From Bolinopsis microptera (lineage: Eukaryota; Ctenophora; Tentaculata; Lobata; Bolinopsidae), in assembly GCF_026151205.1 (NCBI RefSeq), contig NC_087077.1, forward strand, positions 2,540,001 through 2,604,000: a stretch of DNA of 64,000 bases, written 5' to 3'. This document shows, piece by piece, positions 1-11,800 of the stretch. Below the pieces are notes generated by a model. The model saw nothing but the letters and a program-made list of their open reading frames with translations. It was not told where the DNA came from and searched no databases. Both the position numbers and the translations under genes were made by a program. Each line of letters starts with the position of its first letter. The first letter of the stretch is position 1.

Positions 1-1322
1 TCTGAGTAATAATGAGGTGAGTTGCACCGAAAACAAGTCTGGTTAAATGGGTTTTAGATTTGATTTTGAATCAAATAAAACTGTCCAAATAAATCAAATA
101 AAACTGATTTTGAGGTTTGCCTGGCCTTTGCCTGGTCATTCTTGTTCAATCCTCAGCTGAACAGTCTAACTCTAATACTAATGGACAGTGGTGTCTCACG
201 CACTGCAGCATACCATGTGAATAGCTTAGAATAGCAGTGAATATTGCACTGCATGACACATTCCATCCCCTGCACTTCAAATATACTAATTTCACGCGTT
301 CTTACACTCCACTTTCCGTCAAATCAGCTAATATTAGATCGTGCACTGTCTGTATTGGGTCACGTGAGAGTCACGTGTTTCTTATAATATATGTGAATAT
401 AATATGTGAGCATTATATGTGGATTGAATATATATGTGGACCAGCTTCTGTAAAAAGTATATGGCTGAGATGTGTGGAAAAAGTAAGGCTGTGAATGGTG
501 GCCTCTATAATATTGGAGCTCCTCACGGCGACATATTTACTGTAGTGAATGAATGGGCTAGTCCAGGGCAACTGCGAAAATTACTGATTGTGCTTGAACA
601 GGTTGCATTAGATTATCGATTAAAATTATCGTAAGTGCGATTTCGCGTGCAACTTATAGAGGCGAGCGCCCTAAAAGTATTCATCGTGTTATATTTTTCT
701 TGCAATCCATGAAATGATAATCTATGCTATCTGCTTATCAATTATAGTTGACGGGGTCAAGATCACATTTATTGGTTATCTGTGGCAATGAAAATCACGT
801 AAAGCATTAGAAGAAGCGCGTGATTTTAACTATAGGTAGTATTAAGACTATGGCATACCTCTTGATCTGCACACTTGTTACAATATATCACCGTTTTATT
901 ATGTACTTGTTCACCGTTTTGATTCACTTTTTCACCGTTTTTTCACACAGTGTAACACCACCTCATACTTCACAGTTTTGGTTCGTTGACGAAGATTCTG
1001 TTTACTCGAACAGTTCAATACTAAAAGCAGCATTATACTCCAGCAGCACCATGGATCACCCACCTGTAATGCACCTTCATACTTCCATATCGTTACCTAG
1101 ATTATCAGTTATTTTTAATTACTGAAGTTGTACTTTCATCTCATTTCAATCATTATCATATAACTATTATGTAATTAAATAATGTATTTAAATACGATTT
1201 TAAACAATTCACGGGTCAGACTGGACATGAAATTGTTTCGATAAAAAGCGATAGATCACCAAAATTAGGACTAGTCAGTAGTCAAGAGTTTCAACAAAAC
1301 TCATTAAAACATGATGTGACAG
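1..1322. other. Left edge: upstream intron or unresolved 5' exons of the dynein gene
   Basis: The first exon I can place starts at 1323 in phase 0, so earlier dynein exons exist. One open segment ending at 630 has a good donor (TATC|GTAAGT), but its phase (2) does not fit the exon at 1323, so either another exon lies between or it is not coding. No other supported feature is seen here. Confidence 0.3.
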
Positions 1323-4300
1323 GGCTGGAAGCTGCGTGTACAATACGACACAGTTCTAGCTGACATCGACGAGGCGTTGTCCAGACTGGAGCATGTCTGG
1401 AGGAAGGATATCAAGACAGAGCTCACTTCTAAACTTACCCAGAACTTGTACGTCAACATTGGAGATGGACCCTTGATCAAGGTAGGAGTTAAGTTAGTTT
1501 TCTTATTTGGAACATGTTGAAAGTTCAACTGTAATAAGGTGGCCTCTTTTTTAAGATGTAGGGAGGCTTGATTGATTTGATTCACTATCTTTTACTGTTG
1601 TTTTACTTTTAAGGATTTGTTCATCTTGATGACAAACTAACCAGGTCAATCTGGATCACTCGTTGCTGCTGGTACTGAAGGAGGTACAGTTCATATCAGA
1701 TCCTGACAAGATTCCTGTCACTGTGCAAGCTCTTCTTGACCAAGTGGGTACCATAATTTCTAATGTTTTATAATTGAATCCACCGGGGAAAATTCCGAAA
1801 TGATATTCCTGCCGGAATCGACCGGATATCCGGCTGATACCGGATTAGCCCAGATAATGGACGATTTTAATCCGTTATCGTTTTTTAATAAACACCAGAA
1901 ATTAGCTGACGGATATCAAAATTAAAAGAATTGTAAAAAATATGCTGCTATTTTGGTTTTTTATAATGGTTCATTTATTGACTCTTTATTATTGATAATA
2001 TCAAACGGCCAAAAAGAGTATCAATAGGCCAAAATAATATCAAATGGCCAATAAATGTACTGCTAATGGACGGAATTCAAACTAATCAGCCTACCCCGGG
2101 GCTTGTTATGAGATTATCCTGAACTTGCTTAATCTTTTACATTCCGTAACTTGCTTGATCAAAATGTCATCAAAACATCATAGATAATGGAACCACCACA
2201 TATATACATGTAACGCGTTATTAATTCTATCACGAAACGTCAGTTCCATATTAGCAACAGTGCCGTGTATTTTCTAAGCTGTTGAGAAGGATATCTAATC
2301 TCTAATGACAGTGCTGAGTTACCAATCACATTCCTGACCATCCTCATTTGTATTGTCAAGTTCATTCCTTGTTCGATATCAAATTATCTCATACGGGAGG
2401 AAGTATATTAAATCAGGGTATTTTTGCTATTGTGTTTAGATGACTCCTCGAGGTAGCCTCACCACTCTTAAATCAGGGCATTTCTCAATCTACTCAACTA
2501 AATATTAGGGAAGTTGGTCGTTTAGCTCCGGACAGTCTATGCAACGTCTATGCAACGTCCGTGCAACAACAAAAGAACCGTCTATGCAACGTCTATGCAA
2601 CGTCCCTGCACAATGAACACTCTATGCACACTCCCTGCACGGTCAGTCTATGCAACGTCTATGCAACGTCTATGCAACGTCCCTGCACAGTACCATATGA
2701 ACACCGGCTACTAGCCGGCTACTAGCCGGCTAGTAGCCACTTTTGTAATAACAGCTCCTCAACTTCACATTAACAACCGGCTACTAACCGGCACTTGAAA
2801 AGTGGTCACTAGCCGGCTACTAACCGGCTACTAGCCGGCTAGTGACCACAAAGTGGCTACTAACCGGCTACTAAGCGGTCACTAGCCGGCTATTAGCCGA
2901 GCTCTAAAGCAGACCTATTAGTAGCCGGTTCTAAACCGGCTAGTGACCGGTTAGTAGCCGGTTAGTAGCCACTTGGTGGTTACTAGCCGGTTAGTAGCCG
3001 GTTAGTAGCCGGCTAGTGACCGCTTTCTAAGTGCCGGCTAGTAGCCGGTTTGGAACCGGCTACTAGTAGGTCTGCTTTAGAGCTCGGCTAATAGCCGGCT
3101 AGTGACCGCTTAGTAGCCGGTTAGTAGCCACTTTGTGGTCACTAGCCGGCTAGTAGCCGGTTAGTAGCCGGCTAGTGACCACTTTTCAAGTGCCGGTTAG
3201 TAGCCGGTTGGTAATGTGAAGTTGAGGAGCTGTTATTACAAAAGTGGCTACTAGCCGGCTAGTAGCCGGCTAGTAGCCGGCTAGTAGCCGGTGTTCATAT
3301 GGTACTGTGCAGGGACGTTGCATAGACGTTGCATAGACGTTGCATAGACGTTGCATAGACTGACCGTGCAGGGAGTGTGCATAGAGTGTTCATTGTGCAG
3401 GGACGTTGCATAGACGTTGCATAGACGGTTCTTTTGTTGTTGCATGGACGTTGCATAGACGTTGCATAGACTGTCCGGAGCTAAACGACCAATGCAAGTT
3501 GCCAAATATTATTATCGGATCAAACCGGTGGGACATGTCGTATGACATCGGTTTGACGTATGACACAGGTTTGTCCTATGATCTGACTATTATCTCACTA
3601 ATCATCCCCTCCTGACCTCGTGACTCTGCTAGCTACCATCACGTGACTATGAGATAGTAACTGTATCTCCTCATCATGATACTGGATCATAAACCCAAAT
3701 CTACGATAGAGTAGCATCAAATGGTTTGTACGGAGTACCGTGCCAAATTCGAACGAACAGCGAGTTTAATCTCATAGGCTCGAACAGTAAAATAAGCAAG
3801 TGTGATTAGGACAATAATCGGGTTGATTCCGGTTCTAAAATTGATATCCGGTCTGGTTGAAAAAATCTGATACTAATAAAGTACTAGAATTGATATCTTA
3901 TAATGTTATAGAAATTGCCTAATATTTCGACATGTATCTTTTACCTAAATTCAAACTTTGACTATTGTCTGATATGATCAGTTTCGTAAAAGTACATACA
4001 ATAATTCAGGTGGATACGAACACTCTGAAAGTGACAGCAGCCAGACTGGAAACCATCGCCACTCACTACAACAAACTCCGCAGTAGGATCAGACCCCACG
4101 AGGAGCAACTCTTTACTGCTAAGATAGCTCAGATTGAGACTTTGTTGAGACAAGGTATTTGCTAAGATAGCTCAGATTGAGACTTTGTTGAGACAAGGTA
4201 TTTACTGCTAAGATAGCTCAGATTGAGACTTTGTTGAGACAAGGTATTTACTGCTAAGATAGCTCAGATTGAGACTTTGTTGAGACAAGGTATTTACTGC

Positions 4301-5880
4301 TTAGATAGCTCAGATTGAGACTTTGTTGAGACAGGGTATTTGCTAAGATAGCTCAGATTGAGACTTTGTTGAGACAAGGTATTTGCTAAGATAGCTCTGA
4401 TTAAGACTTTGTTGAGACAGGGTATTTGCTAAGATAACTCAGATTGAGACTTTATTGCTCCCTAACCTAATCTACAGTTGAATCGAACTAGTCTTAGTTT
4501 GTTCTTATAGTTGAGTGTTTGTATTTTAACATAGGCTTTTTCAGGAAAAGAATCTCTAACGTGGAAGAGTCTAGAAACAGATGATTTTATCGAGGAAGCA
4601 ACATCCCTGCTGTTGGAGGACTGCTTCAAGAAGTTACAGGCAGTCCAAGCAGCACAGAGTCAGATAGAAGCTAAGGTGGCACACTGGCATGGGTACTTGT
4701 GTCAGAGCCTCTTTACCAGTGACCAGTCCTGCTTTATTGAGGATTGGATCGTAAAACAGAAAGAGGTTTGTGGAATTTAGATTTTACTTGCCTTCATGCC
4801 TCGTTCAGTTTAATGTCAGAGGGTTGGAGTAACGATCTTTAGGAATCTATATTTCTATTTATTCACCCTTCGAACTCATTATCTACCTGCCTAATATTTT
4901 TATCGGAAGCTAAACATAACGATCATTTAATTCCCTGGTACGTTGAATGATAAGCAGTTTTTAACAGATGTTAATGATGGTCAGGTATCAGAAGGATATG
5001 CAGTGTTAGCCAACATGTACGGAAGTAAGATTAGCAGTGTGGTGAAGGAGGTCCACAAGTTGCTGCAGGTGTCCGAGAACAGTCCAGCTTGGCAGAGTTA
5101 CACTGCTTTCCTTGATAATCTTATCAGCACAGGTAATATAATGTGTGACAGCGTAACACTTTAATAATCGGTGACATTTTCAAACTATGTGACACTTGCA
5201 TTGGCAAGGCTATGCTGCATTCTACCACTCTGTAATACCTTAGAGATAATCTACAATGTGTAACATCATCTCTCTACAGTCTGTAACTGTGTGACACTGT
5301 AACACTGTAACACTGTGTACTGTCACACTGTAACACTTAATTTAAAGTAAATGTTACACACCCCTGGGCCCTGAACCCCACCTTGTCCAGGTCTGGTAGC
5401 AGCAATGAGGGACGCTCTGACACAGCTCTACAACCTGATAGCACTGACTGACCCAGAGGATAAACCTAAGATACTGGTCAGAGTGGAGCTAGTGGGGGGT
5501 ATGGTACAGTATCATCCTCCCATTGATAAGGAGTCTGCTGATATCAGTGTCCAGGCAAGTTGGGTCGTACTTGCTATTTTGTTGTTCTGTTCATTTTTTG
5601 TAGCATTTATTGATTATTCGTAATTATATATTATGGCAATTGCATGATTCCATCACAATACTTTTACTGACATAATTCAAAATGTTCAGGAGATGGTGTT
5701 TAACTGGGTAACCCAGATGGTAGATTACTGCGAGCTGATACCACGTCTGGTTCCAGACTGTGAGTCATACGCCAAGGTTATCGAGCAGACCCCAGAGATT
5801 GTGGACCTCATTAATAGTATCAGGGGTGTCATGGACGATAACCACCAATCCTGCCAGCTACTTCAGGATAATTTCATGAG
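1323..5880 (+). CDS. Dynein heavy chain, stem region (DHC_N1), 7 exons
   Basis: Exons: 1323-1481, 1645-1743, 4010-4154, 4545-4765, 4967-5132 (an acceptor at 4985 is also in phase), 5391-5554, 5690-5880. The stem is the part of a heavy chain that dimerises and binds intermediate and light chains. Family motifs are VNLDHSLLLVLKEV, LTWKS after a phase-1 junction, and VELVGGMVQYHPPID followed by an IPRL segment. Phases run 0,0,1,0,1,0,2 without a break. The 5555 donor is GC rather than GT. The intron 1744-4009 holds a foldback element, and intron 4155-4544 is built from copies of its own 5' junction. The stem is the least conserved part of dyneins, so subclass cannot be read here. Confidence 0.88.
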
Positions 5881-8800
5881 GTACGAATTTGTTCTTAAAT
5901 TATATTATATCAATTGAGATTGAATTGAGAGTTTTTGTTAATTTAATTTTTGTTCATAATGAGTCGGAATTATTCTCTCTCTGACGACGGGGATCCTTTG
6001 AAGATTACTCTGAATGACTCATGAGTATAAGTCGCTGCAATCAATCGTCTGATGTTAATGAACCAGAGAAGTTTTTCCAATCAATGGCAGCTTGGACAGT
6101 TGGAAGCAATTTCAGAACTACGAAATTCGGGAAACAAATTTGTGAATATGTTTGAGCCCCGTTCGACCACGGTCAGTTTATAATAATAAATAAAACAGAC
6201 TATTTTGTATAACTATGTAAAGGAATCCTGGAACAACAACTTCAGTAATATTAATGATTTAAAACATCTCGAAATCTCACTAGCACGTGATACAGATATC
6301 ACAAAAAAATCACAACTTTAAAAACATTTTAACATTCAAGTCTGGCCCTAAGATCGCCATCGACAGATTACCGAGTTGCGTTACCATGGTTACCATAGTT
6401 ACCATGGTTACTAATAGAATTGCTGTATAAAAGCTACAAAATAGATAAAATTGCCCGGTAGCCTGGAAATAAAAGTTTCTTAGCTTTTGTGTCACAAGGT
6501 TGGATATTTTCAAGTTATGTTGTCGTTTTGTGAGAAATATCATTGTAAAATTTATTTTTCTTGTCCATGGATTGAAGATTCGTGTTTTAACCGCCGTAAA
6601 CAATGTTGGTAGTTTTAGTATCTGCGTTGATGAAGGCTATCATGGAGCAACAGGAAGTCGAGAGTTAGAGAAAGCTTCAATGTTAGAAGGAGTTCAGTTG
6701 GGACCGTTGAGTACTATTAATGCAACGTCCAGCTCGTTATACAGCACCTGCGGGTATTTGTGTTAAAAGTTTAATAGATTGGGAGTAGGATCATTGATGT
6801 TAAATTACATATTGTTTGTTAAAGATTTAAGATTGATATAAAACTAAATCGAAGGGATTTATGCTTACCAGTGAGTGTTGCTGCGGAACTACGGGACTAT
6901 GTGGGTTGGATTATTTGTCCTTCTGTTCAGCTTCAGTACTTATCAGTTGCTGTTCTTTTCAGTCTGAAGATGTTTCATGTTAGTGACTTTATGTCGTGAT
7001 CTTTAATTTCATAGCTATTGACAAGGAACAAGATTTTAGAATGTTAATCAGTCTAGTAAAATGTATTTCTAAAGAGAGATGATAGGATAATCTTATCACG
7101 TGTTGATCACGTGTCGATCATACTCAGTGTGGGAACTGGGATACTTGTCATCTTTCCTGACTTTGTTCTGTCAGTGATTGTTGATTGGTAACCTCTGGTT
7201 CTACGGGAAGGTTGTAGCTAGGTACTAAAATGTGTTAGAGTATTAGAGTGGTAACTTTTTGATAAAATATAATACTTTTGGTTCGTGTGCAGTGTGCACT
7301 GTGCATTGAATTTAGGAAGCAACCTGCACAGATACAAATTTTTGTCATGACCAGAAGAGCTTTCCAAAAGGAAATTGAACAATTATAATAATGACATAAA
7401 TTTTGGAAACATGAAAACGCACGGATCTTTAAAAGAATAAAAATAAATCACTAACGTAAAGAGTATTCAAACATAGGAATATTTTTTTAAACAGTAACAA
7501 AATTTAACTAATGTAATGAATAATGATTACAAGATGACGATGTGCACCAAAAATATAAATATAAAATATCCTCATATGCAGGGTGGGCCATAAAACACTA
7601 CCCATCCTTATCTCTTAAAATTGTTACAGCTCGCTGAGATCTTGATAATTATTTTAAAAACAAAAAGTGGTATAACTTACGTTCTGATAAATATTTTTGC
7701 TTCTAAATTTCACAGAATGTTAATAACAAGTAGCTAAACCTTTGTGGCAAGTTTTGTGTGATTGCGAGCTTCACTGAGCTTATTTGACCAATTTAGCCCC
7801 TGAGCGAGCTGGCTTGAATTTATCACCCAGAACTGTTTACATTGGTTAATAGGAACCACAAAAAAAATCCTGGGTAACAAAATAAAAAAAACAGCGATTT
7901 ATTCACGTTTTACCAATTCTATTCGCATGGATCCATCGCACATTCCATTCTCTCTATATTTTAACTGATAAGGACTATCACAGATGATCCTTCCTGCTTG
8001 TTTATTTCGTTCTTCTCACATGGAATGTGCGATGTATCATGGTGAATAGAATTGGTAAAACATAAATAAATCGGTGGTTTTTTAATTTTTTTACCCAGGA
8101 TTTTTTTTGGTGGTTCCTATTAACCAATGTAAACATTTCTGGGTGAGAAATTAAAGCTAGCACGCTCAGGAGCTAAAATTGTCAGACAAGCTCAGACTCA
8201 CAAAAAACTTGGCACGAAGTTGTGTCTAATTATGATTGACATTCTCTAAAAATTTGAAGCAAAATCGATTATTTAGCTAATCAGTGGTTTAGAGCACAAC
8301 ATAACTTGAGCTTTAGCGTACCTTACTCGGGATTATTACGACGGGTTTATTAACGACCGGTTAAAATATGGTTCGGGAAAAATATGGCGAAATTGCTCAA
8401 AACCCACCACATTTTCCCGGTCGCCATTTTACCGGTGTCCAACCTTTCAATTTTAGATTCAAAAATTTTGTCTCAGATGTAAATTTCCTTATTAGAGATA
8501 AGCAAGTTTAGAAATTTTCGCATTGCTAAAACTTGTGAAACATCAATAATTGTTGAAAGTAGACAGAAATAATGACTCGTGGTTAATCAAACTAGATGGA
8601 AAATAATTTTTAACATTTGAAGCGTAACAACCAGATCGATATTAAGATAAAGGGAGAGCTGTTTAGTCTTCCAATAAGTTGTAATCATCTTCGTTATCTT
8701 CATCTGGATCATCCCTTTCATCAGTTTTAATTAATTCAAGTTTTAATATAACTGTTACTTTTACTTTGAGTCCTATTTCATTATGTAGAGATAGGTAGTC

Positions 8801-11800
8801 AATACCTAAGAAATTAAAAATTGGCCTATTTAAATCAAATTTGACAATAAGGATATTCATATATGACAAGAATTGGGCAAAAAGGTGAATTTTTTGCAAT
8901 TTTAGCCAAATGAAGTCGAAAAACCTACAACAAGCGTCCCAATAGTCTTCTTTAGTGAATATAAGACAACGATTAAAATATGAGCACCCATACCTCTTGG
9001 GAACCCTAAAAGCTGAGTAGGCGGGTTTATTAACGACCGGTGAAAATGTGGTTCGGGAAAAATATGGCGAAATTACCCTAAACCCACCACTTTATCCCGG
9101 TCATAATAATCCCGAGTAAGGTATATCGGAATATGAAGATAAACAGAGTTGAACTGTTCAGCTATATTCTATGTAGTTGCAGTCTGGGAGCAGGAGGGAT
9201 CACTTTTTTGCAGCTCAGAGTTTTCCAAATGTAGTACCTTAGGTTCTTGACTCTTAAGATGTATATAATCGGATTGACTGTACTGTTTAATGGAACTGTA
9301 GACACTATTAAGAAGGAGTAAATTTCACGACAATAAGGAATATTCGAGCAAAGCCAAGGTAAAATTACGTATGTTTTACCTTCACTCCAAAAGTAGATAG
9401 AACTATCAATTCTTAGGATACAAAAGGGTACATTGAATAAGATGTATGCAACTGTTAGAATTAGTATAGTGATTGTTGCTTTTCTTTTGTTTCTCTTAGC
9501 TCGTGCTGCATTCTCATCACCAACTCTTGAAAAGCCCGAATTGCAGTAGGTCGAGTCAGTTGCCAGTTTTACGACTGATATCAAGCAACTGATGATTATT
9601 GCAACTAAAGGAAGAGCATAGAATATGGAGTCCAGAAATAAGATTTTGTATAGAAAAGTCTTGGAAAGCATAGAAAATGTCCAGCCGCATATGCCATACT
9701 TCAAAAAATATTCGTAGCTTATTCCAACCCACCAAGGGAGAGACTCCCAAATCATAATTATCACCAAATATACGACAACTGGAATGAGAACGTGTCGTTT
9801 TGACAGTTTTACGAACGACAACGAAAGAGAAATAGTTCGGCAAATACTCATCAGCCCGATTGAAAATATGGATAGTTTTTCCAGAATATACCACATATAC
9901 CCCCAAACGCTGCACAGGAAATCTACTGAAATGAAAAATTCTTTTCCACCTGATAATTGAGTCACCGCCATGGGAAGACAAAGCAAGCAGATCAACATAT
10001 CTACCATATTTATGATCATATACAAAAGATTCACATAGCTGTACTTGTTCTTGTTTTTCGCTAAGAAGTAGGAAAAAGAGAAGATGTTGGCCGGCACACC
10101 GAAACAGAAACAGAAAACAGCAGTGGCACCGGACGGCCAGTAAACGAAGGGAGATTCGGTGGTGTAAGATGAGCTAGTTGTGAAATAAATGTCTGTGTTC
10201 GAAGTTAAGTCATCCGTCATTCTGGGTCAGGGAGGTCTTTTTTTCGATCTTAGCTAAACAATAATTATTTAAAATTAGTTTTAAATTATAAAAATGTGTG
10301 TTATCGTATCTATGCTTTAGCAATTAAGAGGGACCGGTCACACAGAGAATAGAGAGATCCAAATGATGATATTACAAATCTTTGCCTTTTAAAAAGTATG
10401 GTTGCCTTATAAAATACGTTTGTATTTTTTTATCGAGTTCGACTAATTAAGAATTTATGATCAATATGGTCCGTTAATCGGTTTAAACTCCAAAGCTCAG
10501 CAGCAAAGATAAGAAGTGTCATACAGTAATGATTTAACCACAAAATATGCACTATATAATTTTGTCATTTTCTAACAAACTGTTTGCTTAATAAAGATGC
10601 ATTCACGAATTCATGGGCATTGTCAAGTGCCAGCTTTTAGTATGCACTTGTATAACAATTGTCGTAATCACATTGCAATATAGTGATACTGTTTAGAACT
10701 TATGTATCACTTATCGCATTACTTGGTTACTACTTACTAGTTACAGTAACCAACTAACTCATCCAAAGTTTAGGGGAGAAATATTATTGTATTGTGCAAC
10801 TTCAGAAAACTAGAAATATTATTTAATTGTTAGAATTCTAAGGTCGACATTGGAACAGTAAACAAAATATAAATGATTCTCACAGAAATAAACCTCGCTG
10901 TTCAATTTTAACACGGTACTCCGTACATACCAGTTGATGCTACTCTATCGTAGATTTGGATTCATAATCCAGTATCATGATGAGGAGATACAGTTGATAT
11001 CATAGTCACGTGATGGTAGCTAGCACGGGACGGGAGAGGATGATTAGTGAGATAACAGTCAGATCATAGGACAAACCTGTGTCCAACCAGTTTGATATGA
11101 TAATAATTTTTTGTTCAATTGACTGGGAAATATCCTGATTTAAGAGTGGCAGAGAGTGATGTAACTCAGTCGAATATTCTCATTATCCTGACTTAAGAAT
11201 CAAAGAAATTCCAAAACTTTCTCCCGTACGTTAGAAAATTTGATATTGAATAAGAAGTGAACTTGATAATACAAATGAGGATGTCCAAGAGCGTGGTTAA
11301 TAATTCAGGAGTGTGATCAATTACTTCTTCAGGTACAGCTATCTCTGGAACCATAACTCAACCATAACCCCTCCTTCAGGTACAGCTATCTCTGGAACCA
11401 TCACTCAACCATAACCCCTCCTTCAGGTACAGCTATCTCTGGAACCATAACTCAACCATAACCCCTCCTTCAGGTACAGCTATCTCTGGAACCATAACTC
11501 AACCATAACCCCTCCTTCAGGTACAGCTATCTCTGGAACCATAACTCAACCATAACCCCTCCTTCAGGTACAGCTATCTCTGGAACCATAACTCAACCAT
11601 AACCCCTCCTTCAGGTACAGCTATCTCTGGAACCATTACTCAACCATAACCCCTCCTTCAGGTACAGCTATCTCTGGAACCATTACTCAACCATAGCCCC
11701 TCCTTCAGGTACAGCTATCTCTGGAACCATTACTCAACCATAACCCCTCCTTCAGGTACAGCTATCTCTGGAACCATTACTAAACCGTAACCCCTCCTTC

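Noticed and set aside
6370-6420. GTTACCATGGTTACCATAG cluster as RFX X-boxes
   Set aside because: Half-sites are in the wrong order (GGTTAC rather than GGTAAC), so the consensus is not met.
8663-8899. Acidic 78-codon frame on the minus strand
   Set aside because: Lies inside a TIR element, no family match, and no support beyond being open.
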